A DNA stretch of 64,000 bases from Mesorhizobium sp. ORS 3324 (GCA_000824825.2 LM655194.1:342936-406935), one strand, 5' to 3'. Shown: positions 42,581 through 51,287, counted from the stretch's first letter. Numbers and translations: made by a program. The notes: generated by a model from the sequence alone, not told the origin.

Positions 42581-43375
42581 TCAGTTGCTCGGCGCGAGCA
42601 CCGTGAAGCCTTGTTCCTTGAACAGTTCCGCCGCCTTGGCCGACTCGACGCATTTCAGGAAGGCAGCGGTATCCTTGTCCTTCGAATCCGCCGTCTGGGC
42701 AATCGGGTAGACAATCGGCGGATGCGAATCCTCCGGGAAGGTGCCGACGACCTTCACGCCCTTTTCGGCATGCGCGTCGGTGGCGTAGACGATGCCGAGC
42801 GCGGCCTCGCCCGTCGACACCAGCTTCAGCGCGGCGCGCACATTCTCGGCCTGCGCGACCTTGCCTTCGACCGTGGACCAGACGCCCAGTGATTCAAGCG
42901 CCGCCTTACCGTATTTGCCGGCCGGCACGGCCTTGACGTCGCCAATTGCGAGCCTGCCGTCGCCGAGAAGCTTGGCGAGATCGAAACCCTTTTCGACCTT
43001 GACTTCGACCTTGGAGTCCTTCGGCGCCACCAGCACGAGCTGGTTGCCGAGCAGCTTCACCTCAGTGTCCGGCTTGATCAGCTTCCTGTCGGAAAGATAC
43101 TTCATCCAGTCGAGATCGGCCGAGACGAAAACGTCCGCCGGCGCACCACCTTCGATCTGCTTGGCGAGAGCCGAGCTTGCCGCATAGGAAATGGTGGCGG
43201 CTTCGCCGACCTCGGGTTCGCAGGCCTTATTGACCGCATCGAGCGCCTCCTTGAGGCTCGCCGCGGCAAACACAACCACCTTGTCTTCGGCACGAGCCGC
43301 CGGCACGGCGGCCATCAGCACCGCGGTCAACCCACCAATGGCGATCGCCTTCAATCCAAAACCCCGGCCCGTCAT
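42581..43375 (-). CDS. modA: Molybdate ABC transporter substrate-binding protein
   Basis: 264 residues with a signal peptide (LKAIAIGGLTAVLMAAVPAARA, residues 8-29) and the mature start EDKVVVFAAASLKEALD, the ModA pattern with oxyanion-binding Ser. Periplasmic binding protein for molybdate or tungstate. ATG 43375 is the start of the signal peptide. First gene of modABC; its promoter would lie in the 43376-43460 region, where I see no clear ModE box. Confidence 0.94.
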   Translation of the reverse strand: MTGRGFGLKAIAIGGLTAVLMAAVPAARAEDKVVVFAAASLKEALDAVNKACEPEVGEAATISYAASSALAKQIEGGAPADVFVSADLDWMKYLSDRKLIKPDTEVKLLGNQLVLVAPKDSKVEVKVEKGFDLAKLLGDGRLAIGDVKAVPAGKYGKAALESLGVWSTVEGKVAQAENVRAALKLVSTGEAALGIVYATDAHAEKGVKVVGTFPEDSHPPIVYPIAQTADSKDKDTAAFLKCVESAKAAELFKEQGFTVLAPSN

Positions 43376-43459
43376 GAAACCTCTCCCTGTTGAAATCGCT
43401 CGGCTCAAAGCCCTGAACCGGTATATCCAGATGAACATAACAAGGAAAGGCCTTTTACC

Positions 43460-43640
43460 CTCGATGGCGTCGTGCGGCAGGATCTTCTGAGCCTGCGATG
43501 GAGCCAGTTCGATACAACGGGGCCGAGGATATGAAGATCAGCGCGAGGCCATCGTCCATCTGCTGCTCGAAAGGGGAGGCAGACCCGATCAAGGCCTCCG
43601 ACGTAATGATTGGTGCGCTGGCAGCGGCCGGACTGGCCTC
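43460..43640 (+). pseudogene. Possible ankyrin-repeat remnant
   Basis: Two overlapping frames carry complementary pieces of an ankyrin-like repeat. The frame beginning at 43530 reads YEDQREAIVHLLLERG, and a frame shifted by one base continues EADPIKASDVMIGALAAAG. Joining them gives REAIVHLLLERG-ADPIK, the ankyrin consensus pattern. The frameshift is at about 43574-43578, in GGGGAGG. No start or full repeat array is present. The region may be a decayed gene; the similarity could also be chance in a short stretch. Confidence 0.3.
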
Positions 43641-44433
43641 ACACCGCGATCGGCGCCTTGATGTTGGCATCCGCAAAATAGTTCTCGAGGCGGAAATCCT
43701 CGAAGCGGAAGGCAAAAAGGTCCTTCACCTCCGGGTTGATCCACATCGTCGGCAGCGGCTTCGGTGTGCGCCGCATCTGCTCGCGCGCCTGCTCGAAATG
43801 GTTCGAGTAAAGATGCGCGTCGCCGAGAGTGTGGACGAAGTCGCCGGGCTTGAGCCCGGTGACCTGCGCCACCATCATGGTCAGCAGGGCGTAGGAAGCG
43901 ATGTTGAACGGCACGCCGAGGAAGATGTCGGCCGAGCGCTGGTAGAGCTGGCACGAGAGCCGGCCTTCCGAGACGTAGAACTGGAACAGGCAGTGGCAGG
44001 GCGGCAATGCCATCGCCTCCACCTCGGCCGGGTTCCAGGCCGAGACGATCAGCCGGCGCGAATTGGGATTCTTGCGTATCTCCTTGAGAAGGCCGGCGAT
44101 CTGGTCGATCTCACCGCCATGTCCGTCCGGCCACGAGCGCCACTGCTTTCCGTAGACCGGGCCGAGATCACCGTTTTCGTCGGCCCATTCGTCCCAGATG
44201 GTGACGCCGTTGTCGTTGAGATATTTGATGTTGGTGTCGCCGGCCAGGAACCACAGAAGCTCGTGGATGATCGACTTTAGATGCAGCTTCTTGGTGGTGG
44301 TGACAGGGAAGCCGCGCGAAAGGTCGAAGCGCATCTGGTAGCCGAACACCGAGCGTGTGCCGGTACCGGTGCGGTCGCCGCGGTCGGTGCCGTTCTCCAG
44401 CACATGCTTCAACAGGTCGAGATATTGGCGCAT
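43639..44433 (-). CDS. thyA: Thymidylate synthase
   Basis: 264 residues; makes dTMP from dUMP with methylene-tetrahydrofolate. The active Cys is in [11 protein letters not shown] (about residue 146), with [18 protein letters not shown] and the substrate-binding [22 protein letters not shown] and DAHLYSNH motifs. ATG 44433 is the family start ([11 protein letters not shown]). Its partner folA lies 5.5 kb away on the same strand. Confidence 0.97.
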   Translation of the reverse strand: MRQYLDLLKHVLENGTDRGDRTGTGTRSVFGYQMRFDLSRGFPVTTTKKLHLKSIIHELLWFLAGDTNIKYLNDNGVTIWDEWADENGDLGPVYGKQWRSWPDGHGGEIDQIAGLLKEIRKNPNSRRLIVSAWNPAEVEAMALPPCHCLFQFYVSEGRLSCQLYQRSADIFLGVPFNIASYALLTMMVAQVTGLKPGDFVHTLGDAHLYSNHFEQAREQMRRTPKPLPTMWINPEVKDLFAFRFEDFRLENYFADANIKAPIAV

Positions 44434-44540
44434 CGGCTCCGCCTCGATTCGGATGACAAGCGATCATAGCCGACTGGCTGTCGGTCGAATACCGCAGATG
44501 TGGATCGTGCGCCCAATGCCAATAGAGACCGCTTCAGAAT

Positions 44541-44659
44541 GGAGCGGAGCGTACTTTAAAGCACGTGAGCACCGGCCTACGCCGGCCGTAGCCTTAATTT
44601 AACTGCCACGCCACTCATGAGTGCTTCGGCCGGCGAATGCCGGAAGCGCAGAAAACCGC
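44541..44659. repeat. Short intergenic repeat family B, copy 2
   Basis: Almost the same sequence as 30089-30200 (ggagcggagcg, gtgagcaccggcctacgccg, gagtgcttcggccggcgaa, ggaagcgcagaaa) with a 4-5 base insertion in the taatttaactgcca part. Lies between thyA and the DUF2853 gene. Confidence 0.85.
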
Positions 44660-44689
44660 GCTAGTCGGCCGCCGGAGTATCAAAAGGTC

Positions 44690-45001
44690 TCAGAGAGAAG
44701 CCAGTTTGCCCAGGTCTTTCGCCACCAGATAGTAGAAGGTCACCCGGCTCTTGGTGTTGTCGGCGGCCATCGCCTTGCAGGCCTTCTCGATCGAGGCATC
44801 GGCCTTCTTGGCGTCGGCGATGCCGAGCTTCTTGGCCACCCAGTTTTCCCGGACGCGCTCGAGCTCCTTCGGGTCCGTGCAGGAGACAAGTGAGGAATCG
44901 CGGTTCCTCAGCGCGATGCCCAGATGCTTGACGATCTTGTCGACCGCATCGGCGCTGGCGCCGGCATCGTATTTCTTCACATCCGCAAGATAGTCGGCCA
45001 T
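44690..45001 (-). CDS. DUF2853 family protein
   Basis: 103 residues starting MADYLADVKKYDAGASADAV, ending YYLVAKDLGKLASL. It matches DUF2853, small cytoplasmic alpha-helical proteins of unknown function. ATG 45001 has a plausible GGGGAAG upstream. The gene is alone, 209 bp from the tmRNA gene, which is transcribed in the opposite direction. Confidence 0.8.
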   Translation of the reverse strand: MADYLADVKKYDAGASADAVDKIVKHLGIALRNRDSSLVSCTDPKELERVRENWVAKKLGIADAKKADASIEKACKAMAADNTKSRVTFYYLVAKDLGKLASL

Positions 45002-45195
45002 CAAACTTCCCCTCGTCGGCGCCACGGATCCGATCGATGAGGCTTGTGGCGCGCCGCGCAACTTATGCGCCAGGTCAGAGATTCCTCATCGGCGGCGGAG
45101 CTTCGATTGAGTAAGCGCGCAAGTCAACCCTGGCTGTCGAGTTTGGCGCGGGGGACAAGTGCCGGTTTGCCCTTTCATTTTGCACGGTCGCTCCC

Positions 45196-45201
45196 TATAT
45201 T
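45196..45201 (+). promoter_or_regulatory. -10 element of the tmRNA promoter
   Basis: TATATT at 45196-45201, with a TTTCAT-like -35 (17-bp spacer) upstream. It is about 7-9 bases before the start of the acceptor-piece hairpin at 45210. Confidence 0.45.
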
Positions 45202-45209
45202 CGCTTCGT

Positions 45210-45536
45210 CGGCTTGACCGACTATGGCGATAAACAGGCGATGAAATAAGCCGTTCGGACCCGGGGGCGGTACCCGGCGCCTCCACCAAAAACCGCTTTT
45301 CCAAGGGAGCGGCTTTTGCTGGGGGCGAAATAGGATCGACGAAGGTGTAAAGATCGTACTTTCGCCCGGCATTGTACCACCGTCATCGGGCTAAACTTAT
45401 AGTTGCCAACGACAACTATGCGGAAGCTCGTCTCGCCGCTTAATGCGGTGCGAACGCTTCAAATCAAGCCCTAGAGGTTCGCACTTCTAGGCGGGGTTCG
45501 GAGGTACCTGGCAACAGAAACCTCCACCTTCTCCCC
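45210..45536 (+). ncRNA. ssrA: Transfer-messenger RNA, permuted two-piece form
   Basis: Ribosome-rescue RNA. The gene is circularly permuted: the acceptor piece comes first (about 45210-45288) and ends GGCGCCTCCACCA, and the coding piece starts at 45321 (GGGGGCGAAATAGG) after a short spacer. The 7-bp acceptor stem is GGGGGCG paired with CGCCTCC (one G-U). The tag open frame 45405-45443 reads ANDNYAEARLAA and stops TAA. CGGCTT (45210-45215) pairs with AAGCCG (45248-45253) in the acceptor piece. The T-arm is CCGGG-GGCGGTA-CCCGG, with a loop lacking the usual TTC. Ends of the pieces are approximate. Confidence 0.93.
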
Positions 45537-45628
45537 TCTTTGCTTTCCTCCCGAATCAACCGAACGGTCATGGCTCGTCCGGCATGCGTATGCCGTTCCG
45601 CCTTGCCGCCATCGTCCATGAACAAGCC

Positions 45629-46495
45629 ATGCCAAACGCTTCCTATCGGTTCTTCGTGCTGACCGGCGGACCCGGTTCCGGCAAGACCACGCTGATTGAA
45701 ACGCTGAAGAGCGCCGGCTTCGCAACGGCGCCCGAGGCTGGGCGCGGCATCATCCGCGACCAGATGGCGATCGGCGGCCCTGCCCTTCCCTTGCTGGATC
45801 CTGCGCTCTTTGCCGAGCTGATGCTGTCATGGGAGCTCCGCTCCTGGCACGCAGCGCAAGGCGAGCCCGCCCCCGTCTTCTTCGATCGCGGCGTTCCGGA
45901 CACGATCGGCTATCTCAGGCTCTGCGGCCTGCCAGTGCCCGATCACATCAGAAGCGCCGCGACGACATTCCGCTACGCGCGCCACGTCTTCATCGCGCCG
46001 CCATGGCCAGAGATCTTCGTCCAGGACGAGGAGAGAAGACAGACGCTCGACAGGGCCGAGCGCACCTTCCAATCAGTTACGAGCGCCTATGCCGAGCTCG
46101 GCTACGAACTGGTGCTGCTGCCGCTTGTGCCGGTCGAGGAGCGTGTGTGCTTCATCCTCGATGCGGCCGGATTGCCACGGACAGGAAAAAGGCCGGGGCG
46201 AACCCGGCCTTTTCGATGTTTTAGGGGCTCTTACTCCGCCGGCGCTTCGACTGCTTCCCGCGCGCGGCCGAGCGTGAGCTTGGCCAGGCTGAACGAGATC
46301 ACCGCGCAGAGCGTGATGCCGGCAACCATCGGCAGCGGCGTGCCGTCGAAGAACAGGCCGGCGACACCCATCGCCAGCGCGCCGATGGCAAAATGCAGCG
46401 TGCCCATCAACGCCGAGGCCGTGCCGGCGATCTCGCCATGCTCTTCCATGGCCAGCACCGAGGTGGTCGGGATGACCAGGCCGAGGAAGCCGTAG
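45629..46495 (+). CDS. AAA family ATPase/kinase-like P-loop protein with aberrant C terminus
   Basis: The first about 180 residues form a P-loop NTPase: FFVLTGGPGSGKTTLIETL (Walker A), then FFDRGVPDTIGYLRLCGLP and FIAPPWPEIFVQDEERRQTLD, a pattern of the small AAA_28-type ATPases, normally about 180-190 residues. From about 46170 the frame continues through a strong terminator (46187-46213) and then antisense to the MFS gene for 265 bp, adding about 105 residues that resemble no domain and are Arg/Ser/Pro-rich. Start ATG 45629 is tentative; an in-frame ATG 45584 exists and neither has a good Shine-Dalgarno. Confidence 0.65.
   Translation: MPNASYRFFVLTGGPGSGKTTLIETLKSAGFATAPEAGRGIIRDQMAIGGPALPLLDPALFAELMLSWELRSWHAAQGEPAPVFFDRGVPDTIGYLRLCGLPVPDHIRSAATTFRYARHVFIAPPWPEIFVQDEERRQTLDRAERTFQSVTSAYAELGYELVLLPLVPVEERVCFILDAAGLPRTGKRPGRTRPFRCFRGSYSAGASTASRARPSVSLARLNEITAQSVMPATIGSGVPSKNRPATPIASAPMAKCSVPINAEAVPAISPCSSMASTEVVGMTRPRKP
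46187..46213. terminator. Bidirectional terminator between convergent ATPase and MFS genes
   Basis: AAAAGGCCGGG-GCGAA-CCCGGCCTTTT: 11-pair stem with A- and T-runs, effective in both directions. The open frame of the upstream ATPase reads through it. Confidence 0.85.
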
Positions 46496-47436
46496 CCGAC
46501 GAAGAGCAGCGCCGCCATCACGTCGAGCCGGTCGACGCCCGAAGCCATGATCGCGAACAGCGCCACCATTACCGTGGCGTAGCCGGTGACGGCCACCCAG
46601 ACGACCCGCTTCAAGCCAAAGCGATCGGCCAGCATTCCGGTCAGCTGCGACATGCCGATGAAGGCGACCGCGTTGATCGAGAAAAACACGCTGTAGACCG
46701 ACGGCGACAGGCCGTAATGGTCGATCAGGATGAAGGACGAGCTCGACAGATAGACGAAGAAGCTCGCAATGCCGAATCCGGCAATCGCCGTCAGGCCAAG
46801 GAAGTTGCGGTCACCCAACAGGTACCGGTAACCGGCCAGCGCCGTGCCGAAGGACGAGCGGGCGCGCTCCTCCGCCGACCGCGTCTCTCTCAGCGACGTG
46901 GAGAGCAGGATGGTGGCTAAAGCCGCGGCGCCGGTGACCGTCCAGAACACGGCGCGCCAGCCAAAACTCTCGATGATCTGGCTGCCGGTCAGCGGCGCGA
47001 GGATCGGCGACACCGAGAACACGAGCATCAGGAGCGACATCAGCTTGGCGGCCTCGTTGCCGGTGTGCAGGTCGCGCACGATGGCGCGCGGCACCGCCAT
47101 GCCGGCGCTGGCGCCGAGCCCCTGCAGGAAGCGGAAGGCGATCAGCCATTCGATGTTGGGCGCCATCGCCGAGCCGACGCCACCGATCATAAACAGCGCA
47201 AGGCCGGCATAAAGCGGCAGCTTGCGCCCGACCATGTCGGAGATCGGTCCAACGACGATCTGGCCGAAGCCCATCGACAGGAAGAAGATCAAGAGGCTCA
47301 TCTGCACGGCGGCGGTGCCGGCCTTCAAATCCTCGCCGATCGAGGGCAGCGCGGGAAGATACATGTCGATGGCGAAGGGGCCAATCGCGGACAACAAGCC
47401 AAGCACGACCGCGATGCGGAGGAATTTGGGACTCAT
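46231..47436 (-). CDS. Bcr/CflA family multidrug efflux MFS transporter
   Basis: 401 residues, twelve membrane segments. AIDMYLPALPSIGEDLKAGTAAVQ in the first helix and loop is the Bcr/CflA signature, and FGQIVVGPISDMVGRKLPLYAGL is the MFS motif A. ATG 47436 gives the standard N terminus. A divergent TetR regulator lies 208 bp away. The 3' 265 bp are overlapped antisense by the readthrough frame of the ATPase gene. Confidence 0.94.
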   Translation of the reverse strand: MSPKFLRIAVVLGLLSAIGPFAIDMYLPALPSIGEDLKAGTAAVQMSLLIFFLSMGFGQIVVGPISDMVGRKLPLYAGLALFMIGGVGSAMAPNIEWLIAFRFLQGLGASAGMAVPRAIVRDLHTGNEAAKLMSLLMLVFSVSPILAPLTGSQIIESFGWRAVFWTVTGAAALATILLSTSLRETRSAEERARSSFGTALAGYRYLLGDRNFLGLTAIAGFGIASFFVYLSSSSFILIDHYGLSPSVYSVFFSINAVAFIGMSQLTGMLADRFGLKRVVWVAVTGYATVMVALFAIMASGVDRLDVMAALLFVGYGFLGLVIPTTSVLAMEEHGEIAGTASALMGTLHFAIGALAMGVAGLFFDGTPLPMVAGITLCAVISFSLAKLTLGRAREAVEAPAE

Positions 47437-47644
47437 GATAGGGTTTCTTTCGGATCTGGTTGCCGCCGTTGTCCGGCGTCTACCCAAGGACGTTCCATCC
47501 CTCGGAAACCCGACATCCAGCGCGAATTCATCCGTCTTTTTCAGAGCGAATTCATTCGCGTCTCTTGGAGCGGGTCTCCCTTTGTTGTGTCCACAAATTT
47601 AGACAGGGTTGTCCAATTCGTCAATCACAGCTATATAGATTTTT

Positions 47645-48328
47645 ATGAAGCACGGCGTTTCTCCTGACACTTTCCCGCCACGCAGCCATGAGGCCAAGCG
47701 CATATCGGTGGTCGACGCAGCTGCTTCGGTTTTCTGCCGGGAAGGCTATGCTGGCGCCAATATCGACCTGATCGCAGCCGAGGCCGGCGTTTCGCGTCAG
47801 ACCGTCTACAATCACCATGGCGACAAGGAAAAGCTCTTCATGGCCGTCGTGCGCGACCTGACGGAGCGCTGCAACGCCGGTATTTTCGCCACCATTGCCA
47901 CCTTCCCCGACCAACCCATCGATCTTGAGGCCGATCTCATCGCCTTTGCCGTGCGCATGAACCGCAATTGCGTCTGCAACCGCGACGGCCGTTTCCTGCG
48001 CAAGCTGATCCAGGCCGAAGGCGAGCGCTATCCGGAGCTCTTCGCGGAATGGCGCGAACAGGGACCGGGTCGCACCTGGTCGGCGCTTGCCGCCCGCTTC
48101 GCGCGCCTCGCCTATGCCGGGCACCTGTCAATCGAGGATCCGGACGTGGCGGCGCGCCAGTTCCAGGCCCTGGTCAACGCCGAGCTGCAGATAACCTTCA
48201 TGCTCGGCGGCATGCCGACCGAGGAGGAGGTGCTGCGCTCCGCGACCAACGGCGTGCGCACCTTCCTCGCCGCCTTCGTCGCGCGCAAGACAACATCTGT
48301 CAGGCAGGCCGCCCTCGCCCCTGCCTGA
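47645..48328 (+). CDS. TetR/AcrR family transcriptional regulator
   Basis: 227 residues. ISVVDAAASVFCREGYAGANIDLIAAEAGVSRQTVYNHHGDKEKLF is the TetR helix-turn-helix. The C-terminal domain ends with an AAFVARKTTSVRQAALAPA tail. It is divergent from the Bcr/CflA pump, whose repressor it probably is; the shared 208-bp gap contains GACA-GGGT-TGTC (47602-47613) as a weak candidate operator. ATG 47645. Confidence 0.9.
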   Translation: MKHGVSPDTFPPRSHEAKRISVVDAAASVFCREGYAGANIDLIAAEAGVSRQTVYNHHGDKEKLFMAVVRDLTERCNAGIFATIATFPDQPIDLEADLIAFAVRMNRNCVCNRDGRFLRKLIQAEGERYPELFAEWREQGPGRTWSALAARFARLAYAGHLSIEDPDVAARQFQALVNAELQITFMLGGMPTEEEVLRSATNGVRTFLAAFVARKTTSVRQAALAPA

Positions 48329-48445
48329 GCGATCAAATCGCCAGCACCCCTCTTGGCCTTAGCGTTCGGCACCTATATGCGGTTTACGCCGCGCTCAAGC
48401 TTGATTACAGCTATGCGTACGATTCAACGGAACCCCGACCATCAC

Positions 48446-48979
48446 ATGGCCGACGACCACATCCGCTACGACATTCTGGCCCAGGAGGCGCTGCGCGGCG
48501 TCATGCGCAAGGTCCTGGCCGAGGTCGCGCGCACCGGCCTTCCCGGCAACCACCATTTCTTCATAACCTTCCTGACCGGCGCGCCCGGCGTGCGCATTTC
48601 CTCTCGGCTTCGCGAGCGCTATCCGGAGCAGATGACTATCGTCATTCAATTCCAGTATTGGGACCTGAAGGTGACCGACACCGGTTTCGAGGTGGGGCTT
48701 TCCTTCTCGGACGTGCCTGAAAAGCTTGAGATCCCCTTTTCCGCCGTGCGCGGCTTCTACGATCCTTCGGTGAATTTCGAGCTCGAATTCGACGTCAAGG
48801 CAGAAGGCGTCGCGGAGGACGATGCTGCGGCACCGGCCTCGGAGCCCGTCGCCGTGGTGCCGGAAAAGAAACCGGAATCGAAGAAGAAGGTCGCCGAGAC
48901 CGAGAAAAAGCAGGCTGTCGCCGACACCGGCGGCAAGGGAGCCGACGTGGTTTCGCTCGACGCCTTCCGCAAGAAGTGA
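48446..48979 (+). CDS. sspB: ClpXP adaptor SspB (alpha type)
   Basis: 177 residues; delivers tmRNA-tagged proteins to ClpXP. The N-terminal half contains ILAQEALRGVMRKVLAEVA and HHFFITFLTGAPGVRISSRLRERYPEQMTIVIQFQYWDL, the SspB fold; the C terminus is a Pro/Glu/Lys linker followed by DVVSLDAFRKK, the ClpX-docking end. ATG 48446 is used; 48353 is in frame but gives a non-conserved N terminus. The tmRNA gene lies 3 kb away. Confidence 0.95.
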   Translation: MADDHIRYDILAQEALRGVMRKVLAEVARTGLPGNHHFFITFLTGAPGVRISSRLRERYPEQMTIVIQFQYWDLKVTDTGFEVGLSFSDVPEKLEIPFSAVRGFYDPSVNFELEFDVKAEGVAEDDAAAPASEPVAVVPEKKPESKKKVAETEKKQAVADTGGKGADVVSLDAFRKK

Positions 48980-48987
48980 ACCGGGAA

Positions 48988-49185
48988 ATGGGCGAGGTCG
49001 TCAATCTCCGCCAGGCCCGCAAGCAGAAAGCGCGCATCGAGAAGGAACGCCTGGCCGGTGAGAACCGGGCATGGCACGGCCGCTCAAAAGCCGAGCGCGA
49101 GCGTGACCGGCTGACATCCGACAGGGCGGAAAAAATCATGGACGGCCATCGCCGCGAAAAGCCCGGCGATCCGAACAAAGGCTGA
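48988..49185 (+). CDS. DUF4169 family small protein
   Basis: 65 residues beginning MGEVVNLRQARKQKARIEKE, a strongly charged helical protein of the DUF4169 family. It is found behind sspB in rhizobia and here starts 9 bp after its stop; a GTG at 48976 would overlap the sspB stop, but the conserved start is at 48988. Followed 10 bp later by the RHH gene. Function unknown. Confidence 0.75.
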   Translation: MGEVVNLRQARKQKARIEKERLAGENRAWHGRSKAERERDRLTSDRAEKIMDGHRREKPGDPNKG

Positions 49186-49194
49186 GCGCCTGAG

Positions 49195-49422
49195 ATGGCC
49201 GCGGTCGAAAAACGCTCGGTGACGATCCGCGGTCACCGCACCAGCTTCTCCCTGGAGCAGCCTTTCTACGATGATCTCGTAACGATCGCGGCGCAGCGCT
49301 CGCTCTCGCTCGCGGCGCTCGTCGCCGAGATTGACGAAACGCGGACCCGTGACGCCAATCTCTCCTCTGCGCTGAGGCTCTATGTGCTGGCCTGGGCCAA
49401 GCGCGGCGGTGAGTCCTCTTGA
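49195..49422 (+). CDS. Ribbon-helix-helix domain protein
   Basis: 75 residues beginning VEKRSVTIRGHRTSFSLEQPFYDDLVTIAAQRSLSLAALVAEIDE. The short strand and two helices match the RHH_4-type ribbon-helix-helix family, so it may bind DNA. Third gene of the sspB-DUF4169-RHH run, all same direction with 9-10 bp gaps, so probably one operon. Confidence 0.8.
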   Translation: MAAVEKRSVTIRGHRTSFSLEQPFYDDLVTIAAQRSLSLAALVAEIDETRTRDANLSSALRLYVLAWAKRGGESS

Positions 49423-49428
49423 GAGGAC

Positions 49429-51234
49429 CTACGCTGCAGTATCGCCGACGCTTTGCTGCGCTTTACGCTTGGCGCCGAAGCTAAGCAAAGCCGAACGGTC
49501 GCGTTCCTCCGCCTGCTTCTTCGAGCGCACCCGCATCAGGTCCTTCCAGCCGACATAGCCGACGAGCCGCGCGTCCTCGCGCGAGACGACCGGCAGGTGC
49601 GAGACATTGGCGATCAGCAGCTTGTCGGACAATCCCTCCAGATATTCGTCCGGATAGGCGAGCGTGACCTTGCTGCCGGCAAGCAGCTCGCCGAGCGTCG
49701 TCTTGCGGTGCATGCCGGCGCGGCGCCAGCGCAGGATCGCCGGCGGATCGATGAGGCCGAGCACATGGCCTTCCTCGTTGATCACCGGGAAGCTCGGATG
49801 CCGGGTGTCCGGCGCGGTCAGGAAAGCGGCAGCGCCATGCAGCGTCATCGTCGCAGGCACGCTCTCGACCTTGCTCGTCATCACCTCTCGCACCCTGGTC
49901 AGCGCGAAAGGATCGACGCGATATTCGCGCACGAGGTGATGCCCGCGCCGCGCCACCTTCTCGGTGAGGATCGAGCGCTTCATCAAAAGCACGGTGACCG
50001 CATGGGCGGCGGCACAGGCAGCAATCAGCGGCACCAGCATGTGGGTGTTGCCAGTGAGCTCGACCGCGAAGAAGGTCGCGGTTAGCGGCGCGCGCATGGT
50101 GCCGCCCATGGTCGCGGCCATCGCCAGCAGCGGCCAGAAGCCAGGCGTCGCCTCCGGCAGGATGCCGGCAAGCACCGCTCCCATCGCGCCGCCCATGATC
50201 AAGAGCGGCGCCAGCACGCCGCCCGATGTTCCCGAGCCGAGCGCCACTGACCAGATGATGGCTTTCGCAACGAGCAGCGTCAGCGCCGCGCCCGCGACGA
50301 CGCGGCCGTCCAGCATGTTGGCGATGTTGTCGTAGCCGACGCCGAGCGCCTGCGGCTCGATCAGCCCGCCGATGCCGACCACAAGACCGCCGATCATCGG
50401 CCACCACATCCAGTGGATGGGCAGCTTCTGAAAGGTGTCCTCGCAGGCATAAACCATCTGCGTCAGCAGTCCCGAAAGCAGGCCGGCCGCGATGCCGACC
50501 AGCACCCAGCCGCCCAATCCGGCAACCGACGGCTCCATGCTGCCCGAGAACGGAAAGATCGGCCCTGGTAGGTGCAGCAGGGTGCGTTCGACCTCGGCGA
50601 CGACGGCCGCGACGGCGACTGGGATGAAGCTGCGCGGCGTCCATTCGAACAGCAGCAGCTCGACGGCGAGCATGATGGCCGCGATCGGCGTTCCGAACAC
50701 GGTCGTCATGCCGGCCGCAGCGCCCGCCACCAATAGCGTCTTGCGCTCGTTGTCGCTGACCGGCATCATCTGCGCGATCAGCGAGCCGATGGCGCCGCCG
50801 GTCATGATGATCGGGCCCTCGGCGCCGAACGGTCCGCCCGAGCCGATTGAGATTGCCGACGACAGCGGCTTCAGCACCGCCACCTTGGCATCGAGCCGCG
50901 AGCGTCCGAGAAGGATTGCCTCGATGGCTTCCGGAATGCCGTGGCCGCGGATCTTCTCGCTGCCGAAGCGGGCCATCAAGCCGATGATCAGCGCGCCGAG
51001 CACTGGGACGATCACGGCGGCATGGCCGAGCGGCGTGTCCTCGAGCCTCAGGTCCGCCAGCGTGGACTGGCCGAAATAGGCGATGTTGGTGGCAAGCCGA
51101 ATGAGCCTCAACAGCACGAGGCCGGCAAACAACCCGGCGGTCGCCACCACCACCGCGATTGCCGCGATGATGAGCACGCGCGGATCGGTGGTGAAGTCGC
51201 GGAGATGGCCGTTACCGGCATGAGCGGATTTCAT
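49429..51234 (-). CDS. ClC-family chloride/proton transporter with CBS domains
   Basis: 601 residues. The ClC selectivity motifs are GHGIPE (helix D), GSGGPFGAEGP (helix F, external Glu) and GSGTSGGVLAP (helix N). The C-terminal about 150 residues hold two CBS domains (VREVMTSKVESVPATM and LLAGSKVTLAYPDEYLEG). ATG 51234 starts MKSAHAGNGHLRDF; a longer frame upstream is not supported. A MarR gene is divergent, 189 bp away. Probably an H+/Cl- exchanger or pH-homeostasis channel. Confidence 0.92.
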   Translation of the reverse strand: MKSAHAGNGHLRDFTTDPRVLIIAAIAVVVATAGLFAGLVLLRLIRLATNIAYFGQSTLADLRLEDTPLGHAAVIVPVLGALIIGLMARFGSEKIRGHGIPEAIEAILLGRSRLDAKVAVLKPLSSAISIGSGGPFGAEGPIIMTGGAIGSLIAQMMPVSDNERKTLLVAGAAAGMTTVFGTPIAAIMLAVELLLFEWTPRSFIPVAVAAVVAEVERTLLHLPGPIFPFSGSMEPSVAGLGGWVLVGIAAGLLSGLLTQMVYACEDTFQKLPIHWMWWPMIGGLVVGIGGLIEPQALGVGYDNIANMLDGRVVAGAALTLLVAKAIIWSVALGSGTSGGVLAPLLIMGGAMGAVLAGILPEATPGFWPLLAMAATMGGTMRAPLTATFFAVELTGNTHMLVPLIAACAAAHAVTVLLMKRSILTEKVARRGHHLVREYRVDPFALTRVREVMTSKVESVPATMTLHGAAAFLTAPDTRHPSFPVINEEGHVLGLIDPPAILRWRRAGMHRKTTLGELLAGSKVTLAYPDEYLEGLSDKLLIANVSHLPVVSREDARLVGYVGWKDLMRVRSKKQAEERDRSALLSFGAKRKAQQSVGDTAA

Positions 51235-51287
51235 CGGGGGGCCTGAGCTTTCTGGCGGCGCAATGCCGTCCGGTTGTCGGCGGCTAC

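Noticed and set aside
43420..43450. Possible ModE box upstream of modA around GGTATATCC...CATAAC
   Set aside because: The half-sites do not match each other or the perfect box at 40705; left as not supported.
45086..45372. Minus-strand frames covering the tmRNA region
   Set aside because: They are explained by the structured RNA on the plus strand, which carries the tag reading frame and CCA end.
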